64,000 bases of DNA from Trichomonas vaginalis G3 (Eukaryota; Parabasalia; Trichomonadida; Trichomonadidae): the NCBI RefSeq assembly GCF_026262505.1, contig NC_067205.1, positions 16,802,001 through 16,866,000 on the forward strand. Reading direction: 5' to 3'. Below the pieces are notes generated by a model, which saw only the letters and a program-made list of their open reading frames with translations, was not told the DNA's origin and did not search any database. The position numbers and the translations under genes are program-made. This document shows, piece after piece, positions 1 to 10,604 of the stretch. How positions within the stretch are numbered: the first letter of the stretch is position 1; each line of letters starts with the position of its first letter.

Positions 1-113
1 GAATAAAAATATAGTAGTTATAAAAGGAATTAGACTTCATATATCAATTCTTTTTCTCTGTAGATGTGGAACGTTTGCTTTTCGATCTCTTTCGATGAAC
101 TTGAAAATATAAG

Positions 114-2293
114 TTATATATCGCTGAGAATCCTTTCCGAAATAGGAGCTTTACGTTTAGGAGGATTGTCGGATGACTTTTGTTTTTTATTGTTTGATTT
201 TGTTGTTATGGAAGATTTTTTCTTATTTTTTTCAGAATTTTGCTTGCTATTAACTGAAACTTGTTTTGACGGCCCAACAATAGCATTTGTAGTAGGAAGA
301 ATTCCCAATAACGAGCGCATTTTCGATAATTGTTTTTCAATATGATCAAGAAGGTCCAGCTTATGTTCTAGATTACTAGACATTTGATTTGTAGAAGGAT
401 GGTTTTGATTTTCTGGTTCTAAATCTGTAGAGTCTGCAATATTTGAATTTTCGGAGCGAATTGGAGCATCTGAACCTTGATTTGTATCGGCTTGCTCAAA
501 ATTAGTTTGAATTGGAGTGGATGAATTAAATCTGGATGATTTAATGTTTCATTAAATAATGCCATAATTTTTTCTCTTTTTCATTAATAAACTTAGTGAT
601 CATTGTATCTTTATCTGTTAGATCGATCGATTTGAGTATATCTGCATCATGAACTGGAATATTTTCGAACAATGAACTCGATTCTATGGAACCATATGGA
701 GAAATCTCGTTCTGAGCCAAAGAATGATCACTTACGTTGTATTGTTTGATAGAAAAATTGTTTTCTCAAGTTCTTTTTGAAAGCAGTCAAGAATATAATT
801 TTTGTAGCTATCAGTGATAACGGTTTTTATATGGCGCTCGATCTTCTGGTTATTTTTGATGGCGTTATATTTATCTAATTGGATTTGAGATATCTTCTTA
901 ATAGCTTCATAAATGTTTGGATGTTTTAACGAAGAAAATTCTGAATGCATACTCTCGAGGCAATCATTAGTGAATATTGCAGTTGCATTATTATATTGAG
1001 ATATTAAATTGTAGTGCGGCAACCAAACTTTGTTGAAATAATCAATATAATCTTTGATCGAATCAACTTTATTTTGATTAATTATATGCATTGTAAGTAC
1101 AAATTCTTCATGAGACATGAATGGAGTAATAGAATATAGCTTAAATAAAGAATTTTGTATAGTATTGAAATTTTTTGTATAAAGTGCTACAAGTTTCCTG
1201 TGCAAAGCTTGTTTGAAATGAAATAGGCATCCAATTATACGGACTTTAGGAAAATTTGTTGAAGTGCCTCTATCATTCCCTTTTCAAAATCACAATGAAT
1301 TTGAATTAGCTTTGAAAATTAAATACCCTTGACAGTAAAAATATATTCAAATGCCTTCTTATAAGATTCAAATGTGCGGTTTTTCATGAATATAAATAAA
1401 AGTGGTAGATATTGATTTGTTGAAGGTTCACAAATCATAATTGTTAGCATCTGTCCTTTTTGAAAATGTTTTGGTGTAATTTTAAAAGTTCCATCGCAAA
1501 ATAAATCTGTGGCTTCTTTTGCAAATTGAATTGCCTTCTCAAAACCAAAAAACATCGTCTCACAATTTGCTTGAAAATCATGGCCAATGAAAAACTGCTC
1601 GCCATTTATTAAACAAAAATTAGCAATTTCATCGTCTGTAATTTTTTCTCCAACAGAAAATTTTCTGGACTTATTATAAACTTCCCTGACCAATGAATCT
1701 TTAATTAATGGGTTTTCATCAGTACCAACAGCAAGTTCTGTCATAAATTTTTTAATCTGCTGAAAAGTGCCGTTGTCTTCAGAAAATTTTGCCATTGCCT
1801 TATTGTATATTTCTGTCAGAGTCATTGATTTATGAAGATCATTTTTTTCATTTTGTAACTTTTTAAATTGTCTGCATTCGGGTATATGTTCCTTTTGTAA
1901 ATCTTCGGAAACTGAACTGTTCTCAATTTTAACTAAATAACGTGCTTGACAAGAATGATCGATGCAACGGTAGTAACGTTCAATATTATTTGAATTAATA
2001 ATATTTGTATGATCATGCGAATAAAGCATATCTTTGCGAACAATTGTATCAGGATATTTTCCAGTAACTGCGGGAATATTTTTAACTGCAATATAACTAA
2101 AATATCTTCTGACAGCTTTAGATTCATTTTCGGCGTATTTAATATTAAAATATTGAAGAACTTGTTTGATTATATTCGTTTTTTCATCTCTCGATGTTGA
2201 TTTTTGGTATTTATCAGATTGTTCCCTGATAAATATTTTATTTTCGTCTGTAAAGTTTGCTCTTTTTTGATTAAATATAGATGATTTTCCCAT
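114..2293 (-). pseudogene. Decayed MULE transposase with FLYWCH-like zinc motif
   Basis: Cut-and-paste DNA transposase of the Mutator-like (MULE) superfamily. The 5' open part (1319-2293, 324 aa) has a FLYWCH-like region (YYRCIDHSCQARYLV, later H-x-PEC) at about residues 105-145, then the MULE catalytic start LFCDGTFKITPK. Downstream the second Asp lies in IHCDFEKGM and the Glu in CLESMHSEF (within 732-1205). A Ser/Lys-rich tail follows to 114. The gene is dead: an in-frame stop at about 1319 and frameshifts near 1250, 745 and 545 break it. The start ATG at 2293 is preceded by AT-rich DNA. I could not find convincing terminal repeats, and the distal end may lie outside the window. The family call is firm because all three acidic residues sit in their usual contexts; activity is excluded. 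Confidence 0.82.
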
Positions 2294-2346
2294 TAAAAAA
2301 TGAAATGATGCAAAATTTACGAAAACCGTTCGAAAATTGAATCAAA

Positions 2347-2578
2347 AATGAAAAGTAATACTTAAATGAGGAATTCTTTGAGATATTGGTCTTAGATTGA
2401 ATGTAGCGTCATTCTTATATAGAATATATATTCATATCATCGGAAATATGATAAAAAGCATATAATAAATGTCAAAAAAGTGAACAAATAAGCAAAGATA
2501 TTTTTTAAAAAACAATGAAAAGTAATACTTAAATGAGGAATTCTTTGAGATATTGGTCTTAGATTGAATGTAGCGTCA
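2347..2578. repeat. 65-bp perfect direct repeat upstream of the 368-aa gene
   Basis: Positions 2347-2411 and 2514-2578 are identical over 65 bp and separated by 102 bp. The unit contains AATGAAAAGTAATACTTAAA and ends in TAGCGTCA. The copies lie between the MULE start and the 2628 gene, so the repeat could be a duplicated promoter segment or a scar of MULE-associated rearrangement. Seen directly; the role is unknown. Confidence 0.85.
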
Positions 2579-2614
2579 CAAATTTCACAAATATAATTTA
2601 CTATACAATTTTAT

Positions 2615-2619
2615 TCATT
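2615..2619 (+). promoter_or_regulatory. Trichomonad-type initiator (Inr)
   Basis: TCATT matches the trichomonad Inr (TCA+1-Y-T/A). The A lies 11 nt before the ATG at 2628, a normal spacing for these organisms. It supports the chosen start of the 368-aa gene. Confidence 0.5.
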
Positions 2620-2627
2620 TTTTTAAA

Positions 2628-3734
2628 ATGGCTGACGACAGTCTGTATCAACTAACTCAACTAGTCAAGCATAATGATTATTCTTCGGATTCATTAAATC
2701 AACTTTATCAATGCATAAGTACAATGACAGAAAGATCAATTGGATGCTTGAATTGGGATAAATTTTTCAAAAAAATCACAGTGACTGATGAAGTTCTTTT
2801 ACATTTTTTAGCATCCGTTTTAAACATTGAAAAGATATCAGAATGTTTCAAGGATTCTATTTTTTATCACAATATTAATCTTGAAAAATTCAGTAATTTA
2901 ACTGAAACAGAACAACAAACAATTTTAAATTCCTACAAAGCGGATAAATTTACATATTACATAATGTGCTCACAAATTGTAAAATCAAACTGGAACAATT
3001 TATCCCAAACTTTAGTTAATATTGCAAATCAATATTTGCCATTTTTAGATGAAGAAAAGCAAATATATATATTTACTGAAATAACTGGCAATTATCAAAA
3101 TTTTGAAATTTCAGTTGCAAACTTGTTACTTTTTTATGAAAACAATGAAGAAAAATTAAGCAACTGTTTTAATTTAACATTGTTCCAGCAAATTTATTCC
3201 AAAAATGGAATCGAGCAAATGATATTTTTTGCTGCAAATACAATTTGTTGCAATAACACTTCTATCAATTTTTACAATCTCCTTGAAATTGAAGAAATGA
3301 ATCCATTTGATTTTTTTTATTTCTCAATTCAATATAAAGAGATATTAAATTGCGATGATTTTCCAAAAGTTACAGAAGTAATCACAGGTTTAATCTCAGC
3401 TTCAAATATTAATGCTATTATGCGAATTTGCCAAAAAATTTTGGATAAAATTACATTTTATAAATGTAATTATTGCCATATTACCTCAATATGGAATTTT
3501 ATCACAAATGCAGCAATAATTCTTCCTGATGAAGATTTATTAATCAAATTATTAAAATTCATAGAAAAAACAGAAAAAGCAACAGATGAATTATTCGAAC
3601 CGGAGAATGATTTGGGTTTCTATGAATATTTAAATTCGATTTTCTCAGATATTACATCTGCGAGAAATAAGCAATTTCTCTTGGAATTTCTAAATACCCA
3701 TGAAGATGACTTCACTTATGATCAAACATTGTGA
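2628..3734 (+). CDS. Hypothetical 368-aa helical protein
   Basis: An intact open frame starting MADDSLYQLTQLVKH and ending DDFTYDQTL. I do not recognise the family. The sequence is rich in Leu, Ile, Asn and Phe, has no signal peptide or membrane segment, and reads as alternating helices (for example IANQYLPFLDEEKQIYIF), which would fit an armadillo- or HEAT-like trichomonad-specific scaffold. Codon use is A/T-ending like the other host genes. An initiator sits 11 nt upstream. It faces away from the MULE remnant, and a long AT-rich gap follows. That it is a real gene is fairly sure; the fold is only a guess. Confidence 0.75.
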   Translation: MADDSLYQLTQLVKHNDYSSDSLNQLYQCISTMTERSIGCLNWDKFFKKITVTDEVLLHFLASVLNIEKISECFKDSIFYHNINLEKFSNLTETEQQTILNSYKADKFTYYIMCSQIVKSNWNNLSQTLVNIANQYLPFLDEEKQIYIFTEITGNYQNFEISVANLLLFYENNEEKLSNCFNLTLFQQIYSKNGIEQMIFFAANTICCNNTSINFYNLLEIEEMNPFDFFYFSIQYKEILNCDDFPKVTEVITGLISASNINAIMRICQKILDKITFYKCNYCHITSIWNFITNAAIILPDEDLLIKLLKFIEKTEKATDELFEPENDLGFYEYLNSIFSDITSARNKQFLLEFLNTHEDDFTYDQTL

Positions 3735-5520
3735 GGTCATTTTTGATCAACAAATTAATTGAAATTCCGATCAAAAAAAATTCACAAATTGGATCAAAAA
3801 AATCGAATCTCAAGTTAAAAATAAAAAATTTCTACATTTTTATCAAATTTAGATTTTTTTTTCAAATCATGCGAATTGATTGAATAATTGCATATTTTAT
3901 CCCATGCATCTAGAAGTATGTGTAATATTTTTGCTTTCATCAAGAAATTGTCGAATTTGATCTTAATTTTTTTTGAAAAATATACTTTTAGAAAAAGAAA
4001 TAGTGATTGAATAGCTGCCCATGCTGTAAAAGGGTTATTTTTACAAGTAAAAAATTGTTATTTTTCGAGCAAGTCGAGGCTTTTTTACCATCTTATTTTT
4101 GAAAAATTTACGAAAAATTATATCTGAAAAAACGCTTCATTTTGATATCTTACAATGATAAAATACCAATGTTGCTGGGATATAATAGCTACACCTGGAC
4201 ATCTACTACATTAATGCGTATGACAGGTAAAGTTGATTTCAAAAGTATAGCCTGGAAAGATTACAATAAATCAACGATAATTCAAAAAAATTTCTTATAA
4301 GTTAACATAATAAAAATTTAATTTTTATATTGCTTGTATTATACTTAAGTATACAATATATTTAAATCTTAGAATGAAAATTCGGGACGCCCTAGCTATT
4401 CAATTTTCCCTTAGGACGCCCATAAACCTCTCAAAAATGTGATGTAAATATTACAATTTTGAGAAATTTACACTAGGACGCCTTAGGACGCCAACCCCCT
4501 TTTTTACCGGTAGTTCTTGTGATGCGAAATAATTGCAAATTAACACCTAGTTTTAACAGCATCAATCTCTTTTTGCTCTCATTTAAATGCATTCGCACAC
4601 TTTAATTTTGAAATATAAGAGTTTTGGAAATTATCAAATTTATCTGCTCAAATACTATAGATCTTCATAAGTGTTAATAGAATCATTAGCCTTACATATA
4701 GTGTTTAATATAATGATGCACATTATACTGGGATTCATTCCTTATTCATCTAGTTATTATAAGAATTACGACCCCATGAAAATTTAAAATTTTGTCAAAA
4801 ATAGTGAATGTACCTTTTATAATCATAGTGTTATCTTATACTACGGGATATTTTTTAGTTGTACACACAAAGAGAATTCATGTTTGGCCAACTTCATTTA
4901 CAGTTTTTTTTTAATTTCATTTCGGAAAGGGTCAAAAAGAATTCTTTATAAGAGTATATAATATGATTATTATACATTTCTTGTTTTTGTAATAAACTAA
5001 CTTTTGTGAAAATTGAATTAAAATGTCAAATTTTACTTCTTATTTATGGAGAAACAATAATCAGAATATAAACTAAAGTGATATTATATAAAGTCATGTA
5101 TAAAATGCTATCAATTCAATTTACAGTCACGGTTTCAAAATATTTTATAGTTAAATCCATACCAAAACTATACATACATAATAATTTTAAATTTGAGCAG
5201 AATATATCATTAATAAATTGAATAAGTATCGTTTTTCATTTTGATAAAATGAATTGCTATCGAATTTTATCCTTATATTACTATGTTATTAATCGATTTC
5301 ACTAGAAATTGATTAATTTCTAATAATTGCATCAATGAATTCAAGAGATTTCTGTGAAAATGCACTGTACATATATATTTATGCATAATTTATTTCCTGT
5401 AATAAAATTTTTAATTCAAATTATTTGATAACTTTGTGAATTTTGAATACTTTACTCAACGCTGTAATCAAATATTGAGAGCTTCAAGTTTTACTTTCAA
5501 TAACATTTAACAATTAAGAT
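3735..5520. other. Host intergenic region with GGACGCC-rich patch
   Basis: No supportable gene. The one compositional oddity is at 4381-4500, where GGACGCC occurs four times (after 4383, 4412, 4473 and 4483) in otherwise very AT-rich DNA. Between the copies is a short inverted repeat, CTCAAAAATGT...ACAATTTTGAG (about 4434-4465). The rest is AT-rich sequence with no coding signal. Confidence 0.6.
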
Positions 5521-6486
5521 ATGATCCCCGGATGTGCTGGAAGATATAGATTCGTCAAGTTTGTTGGCCAGGGTGCATTCTCTAAGATTGCCGTAGCTGA
5601 AGATTTGAAGTTACACAAAGAAGTTGCAGTCAAAATCTTAGATAGAAGACAAATATGGGAAAATGGCTTATTGGAATACACAGAAAGAGAGTTAAGACTC
5701 ATCCAAAGAATGAACCATCCAAGTTTGCCAGCTGTTCAAGACATTATTTATGACGAATCATCCATCATGATTGTCATGGAGTATCTCCCCAATGGAACAA
5801 TCATAGATTCCTTGAATAACAAAATATTCATGACACTAAATGAAAGGATTGAGATTTGCTATAAGATTCTTGAAGGCATTGCATATATGCATGAAAGAGG
5901 CATTGCACATAGAGATATCAAACCAGAGAACATAGTGTTTGATCTTGATAACAATCCCAAGATTGTTGACTTTGGTTTCTCTTGTGATCATTGCGACAAC
6001 AAACGCACATTCTGCGGGACACCAGTTTATATGGCTCCCGAGATTATCCTCAGGAAGAACTACCACGCAATGAAGGCTGACATTTGGTCATTTGGCGTTA
6101 CTGCCCATATTATTTTAACAATGGCATTTCCTTTTAAATTTATAAATGAAGCAAAGTATTTCAAAGATATTAAAAATTGCTCATTAGAGAAGTATAACTT
6201 ATGCCCTGGATTACTTGGAAAGTATATTGACATGTGCCTAGAGTATGATCCAAGTAAAAGACCAACTGCAAGTGAATTATTAGCTTTGTTCTCAAGATTC
6301 CTTGATGACAAGTCTCCAAAGGTTAGTAACACTTGCAAGAATGTAACCAATAAGATTAAAGTTCCTCAGCTCAATGTCCAAAGTAAAAGTAACAATAATC
6401 ACTTCAAAACAGGAAGAGATATCTACACAGGACTTGCCATTAAAGCTAAGGCAAATTATAGGTTGAGAAGAGTAAGTTCAGTCTAA
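5521..6486 (+). CDS. Ser/Thr protein kinase, CAMK-like
   Basis: Phosphorylates Ser/Thr in cytosolic targets; specific substrates are unknown. Complete kinase fold from residue 10 to about 255: glycine loop GQGAFSKIAV (16-25), catalytic Lys in VAVKIL (K38), HRDIKPEN (130-137), DFG (150-152), and TFCGTPVYMAPE with APE at 172-174, followed by the usual WSFGV helix. HRD Asp and the metal Asp are present, so it should be active. The tail (about 265-321) is basic and low complexity with no second domain. At 321 aa it has the size of the many trichomonad CAMKL-type kinases. The start at MIPGCAGRYR puts the glycine loop at the normal distance from the N-terminus. It converges with the cyclase gene. 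Confidence 0.95.
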   Translation: MIPGCAGRYRFVKFVGQGAFSKIAVAEDLKLHKEVAVKILDRRQIWENGLLEYTERELRLIQRMNHPSLPAVQDIIYDESSIMIVMEYLPNGTIIDSLNNKIFMTLNERIEICYKILEGIAYMHERGIAHRDIKPENIVFDLDNNPKIVDFGFSCDHCDNKRTFCGTPVYMAPEIILRKNYHAMKADIWSFGVTAHIILTMAFPFKFINEAKYFKDIKNCSLEKYNLCPGLLGKYIDMCLEYDPSKRPTASELLALFSRFLDDKSPKVSNTCKNVTNKIKVPQLNVQSKSNNNHFKTGRDIYTGLAIKAKANYRLRRVSSV

Positions 6487-6855
6487 TGTTTTTGTTTGTT
6501 TTTTATGTAAAAATTTTTGTATTTTTAATTATTGACGTGTAAATATCACAATCAATACAATTTTTCTTAATAATACGTATTCGATAATATAAAAAAAGCA
6601 ATAGATCTTAAAATGAAAAACAGATCATAGACATCTCTCATATTTCTATTATTTGCAATCAGTTCCCTCAGTGCTATTATATAATTGTATTCAAGGATGT
6701 TTTATCATTTGATTGATTTACATTTTTTACTCGATTGCGGAAATGTTTATTCTAGCTGCAATTATACATATACTTAGAGTATTCTAATAATCTTCTTCAA
6801 ATAAAATATAAAATAATAAATATTTATTCTTTTCGAAAAATTAAACAAAAAAATT
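6487..6855. other. Convergent host intergenic gap
   Basis: About 370 bp of AT-rich DNA between the kinase stop and the cyclase stop. I see no gene or repeat. It presumably holds the two 3' ends. Confidence 0.5.
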
Positions 6856-9843
6856 TTAATTATCTTTCTTTTCTTGAATGTTAATAGCAAAGGAACCTTC
6901 TATATCACTTCTTTCTCTTTTCGATGCAAAGTATGTCATCTGCTTTCCTTTGCCTTTCAAATAAATTTCACCTCTCTCTTCGATTTCAAAGTCAAGGTTT
7001 TCTATCAGTTCTTTAGTTCCTGCAGAAATTTGAACATTTCCTGGGATGTCTGTAGACTGCAATCTAGCAGCTACATTGATTGGATCACCAATAATATCGA
7101 AGGTTGGCTTGTCAGAACCAAGAACACCACCAATCAATGGACCACCAGAATTTACACCTATTCTAATCTCTAAGCTGGCATTAAGTTTCATGTTGATTTC
7201 TTCCATTGCTTTTTGGCATTGAATGCAGCATCTTACTGCTTCTTCTGCATGCTTTGTATCTTCAGGATTATCATTAAATAAACCTGCTGCTGCCATGTAA
7301 ACATCTCCAATTAGTTTGATTTTAGTAATTGTTGGATATTGTGCAACAATTTTATCAAATGTTGCGAAAACTAGACTCAAATTTGTCATAATTTCTGTTG
7401 GTGTCAACGTTGAAGCATAGTTTGAGAATTTCACAATATCAATGAAGAAGATAGTTGCACTATTGATTGTGAAAGAGATATCTGTTTCACCTCTATTTAG
7501 CCTTATTACAATATCTTTTGGTAAGATTTGATACAATAGCTTTTCTGATTTGGCTTTTGCAATTTCAGCTTCTTCTAGCTTCTTCTTTTCTTCAGTTTCA
7601 TTCGTTAAAATGAATACTATAGAATTGATTTCGGAAGATTCCTCTTTATCTTTCATTCCAATCATTGTGATTGCAAATGGAATTACTTCAGCTGTTTCAT
7701 TTACTAACTCAATATGATCTTGCCAGAAACTCGAACCTTGTCCACTCATCATCAAATCAATTTGTTGATTTAATCTTTGTTGATCTTTTGATGAAACGAA
7801 GTTGGCAATATGCTGGCCAAGCATCTGATCTGGAGTCATATTGAGATTTGCAGTAACGGATGAGTTAATAATTTCTACAATTGCGCTTTGGTTTGTAATG
7901 ATTATACATTCACTTGCATCCATAACAATTGATTTTGATATTGACATGTTCTCTTCTTTTGAAGATTTCTTGGAGCTCTTGAAAAATTCCATAATTTCAG
8001 GTGTAGCAACAATTGCTCGTGGGAAGATTCTCTTGAAACAAATTAAAAGCAATTTGTAGTTCTCATTAACAAAATATCTGAATAGCCATGGCATTATTTC
8101 CATTATAAATGATATAACTAAACCTCCAATTAAAAGTAATCTGTTTGATCTGACACCTGCAGCATATCTTTCATCAATCATATCTCTCATTCGTGTTGTT
8201 GCTGCAATAACTCTTGGGAAGAAGTGATATTGCAATAAATGTGCAATATTTGCGGATACTTCATCATCTATTACTCCATCATATTTACCTGGGTTATTCA
8301 AAATATCTGAAACCATATTTTTGAAAATGATGATTTGATGACCAATTCCTGCACATGCATACATATCATGAATTGACTTTGGATCACGATTTAAGGAGCA
8401 AACTTCTTGGAGTTGTAATTTATCATACTGCTCATCATACCCAATAATCTTTTTTATTTCTCCATTTCCTTCTAACAGAGCTTTATCAGCAGTTATCAAA
8501 TCATCAAGGTCTTTCAAAGCTTTGGCTTTTAAGCTCGCGAGAGAAATGATATCATTCTTCAAGCTTCCATTGAGTAATAATATGTGAATTGCATTATTTC
8601 CTGCCTGCGTTGAAGAGAGTACTCTCACACAAGATAAATAATACCATTCATACATATCAGTGAGTTCCTCATTTGCTTGAATTGCTCTGTAACACATTAC
8701 ACAAAATATGGCCGTATCACTGAACAATAATGTAAAGAATCCAATAGCAATATAGTCCATTACCTTTGATACCTTAGCTTTAGTCATTGCATTCAGTGGT
8801 TCTTCTTCAGTTTGATTCGTAATAACAATTGGTTTCTTGGCATCTTCTTTAATATTTGTTGGCAATGATAAAAGCATTTTGAGAGTTTTATTGATATGAT
8901 AATTGTAAGTATTAATGATAATTAATGCTGGACCTGCCGACAAGATAATAATTGCAATTGAACCTGCAATCATCCAAGTTTTGAACGCCACTGTATATTT
9001 ATCTGCTTCTTTGATATTGAAATCTAATATTGATTTCAGTGATTTTTCAGAATATTCAGAGAGTATAATGGAGTTACTGAATACTTGACACCAATCATTG
9101 TTGTCATATATGTTGGGGATTGTCTCATTTTTAAGAAGGGTGCCTGCAAAAGATGATTGGAAAAAGTTCATCATCAGAATATGATCTTTTACAGTCGCCG
9201 TAATTTCAGTAAACGGTTTGTTTTTGTCACACACAACTAGTTTGCATTCTTGTCTAAGAATATTCGTGCCAATATCATAAACATTATACTCATTGGCAAG
9301 GCTCGAAAAAGCATTAAATAAATTGGTTAAACTGTTTCTACTGAAGTTGACTGCGTATATTATTTTCTGAGGTCGATTAAATTTATCATTTATGATGTAT
9401 TTTACAGTAGTGGCATTAATTGTTAAATCACCAAGAATTGCTCTATTATCATCATATCTTTGAGTACTTTTTGCCCATTGCATAATTGTTATGAAGTTTG
9501 CATAAAAAGTGAAGAATAATGAATAACCTGCGCTTCTAATATCACTATATGCGTTCTTTCTCCATATGATTCTGCTGTTGAAGTTAACAACAAATCCAAT
9601 ATAACATGAAAGACATGTAACAATTAAGGTTAAAGCAGACAAATAAATTAATGTAGCTTGAATTGGCTTCATACCCATGATGCTATGATAGAAAGCTAAT
9701 CTGACTTTACTATCTCTAATCAATCTCTTACTTACAACTTCTTGTAATTCAAAATCAACTGAGAATGATGATCCTTCTCCTTTGTCTCTTGAATTCGAAC
9801 CAGAACCGCTCTTAGAAGCATTTGTTGATATATCTTTGTTCAT
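6856..9843 (-). pseudogene. Adenylyl cyclase, 3' half (PAS plus class III cyclase)
   Basis: Catalytic half of a trichomonad membrane adenylyl cyclase, which makes cAMP from ATP. 995 codons are open. Membrane segments lie near residues 60-85, 285-310, 365-390 and 575-600. A PAS-like domain spans about 640-765 and a linker coil leads into the class III catalytic domain (about 790-960). That domain has metal Asp residues in FFIDIVKF and LIGDVYMAA, the Lys of KIKLIGD, adenine-type Asp in FDIIGDP and the NVAAR transition-state residues. The first ATG at 9843 is not the true start: coding sense continues upstream (LDTKGRRINLRS) to the insertion at 9884. The N-terminal half is at 10592-12304. Without the insert the gene would encode about 1,580 aa, the usual size for these cyclases. 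The catalytic residues are intact, but the split gene is probably non-functional. Confidence 0.88.
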
Positions 9844-9873
9844 TGATCTTAAATTGATCCTTCTTCCTTTAGT

Positions 9874-10604
9874 ATCTAAAATAGAGATGTGAAAACTTAA
9901 ATTTTATAATCCCTGGGATGCACTTTCTTCGATTTTTTTTTAAATTTTTGGGATAAATTTTGACATCTTTTTTTTTGCTGGCGACCCCCCGTTTAGGGCA
10001 TCAAAAAAACATGTTGTTTCGTTTCAAGATCGGGATATGTTGTGAACCCGACTTCTTTCATTAATGAAGTGATTTCTTAAGTTGAATAAAAACAAATTTG
10101 ATTGAAATTCATACAAAATTTCTTTTTATCATTATTATTTAAGATGCTTTTTTATGTTGAATTGTTAATTTTTTTATTTCCACCTGGGATATTTTGAATT
10201 GGGCTAGCCCAATCCCACCTCTCAATTTTCTCTCAATTGGGCAATGGGGATCCCATATAAAATGTATTGTAACAAAATTTTACATGCATAATATAGTACA
10301 GTTAAACAACATTCTAAAAATATTAAATTCACATCATTTACTTGAAGATTTTATATTTTCAACAAAAATTAATACAATAATTACATTAAATTGAGGAGAT
10401 TTATAATATTTATTATAAATTAAAATATTATTACTCATTAATTTGTTGAAATATTGCATTTTAGTGGTAAAAATTAAAATTTAAGTTTACATGGAGAAAA
10501 AAAATTTTTAAATTCCAAAAAAAAATTCAATTGGGATAACGATAGGGACAAAAATTTAGAATCCCCATATGCTTGGGATAAAATCACATGACTAATCTAA
10601 AATA
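9874..10604. repeat. 10-bp target-site duplication around insertion
   Basis: ATCTAAAATA occurs at 9874-9883 and again at 10595-10604, exactly where the two halves of the cyclase reading frame separate. Removing one copy and the DNA between restores an uninterrupted host coding frame. A 9-11 bp duplication is typical of MULE-type insertion. Confidence 0.8.
9884..10594. mobile_element. 711-bp non-autonomous insertion in the cyclase gene
   Basis: No coding capacity beyond chance ORFs. It is rich in GGGATA/TATCCC and TTGGG motifs and holds a local palindrome around 10195-10245 (AATTGGGCTAGCCCAAT and nearby copies of CTCAATT). The ends are only weakly inverted (ATGTGA close to each end). The 10-bp duplication suggests a MULE-derived miniature element. 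It supplies the stop that ends the N-terminal ORF. It does not look like an intron: no GTATGT start or ACTAACACACAG-type end is visible at the junctions. Confidence 0.7.

Noticed and set aside
10194-10394. 66-aa ORF in the cyclase insertion
   Set aside because: Random frame in a non-autonomous repeat with palindromic TTGGG words.
9884-10594. Intron in the cyclase gene
   Set aside because: No GTATGT-type start or trichomonad 3' splice motif at the borders, while a 10-bp duplication flanks the segment.
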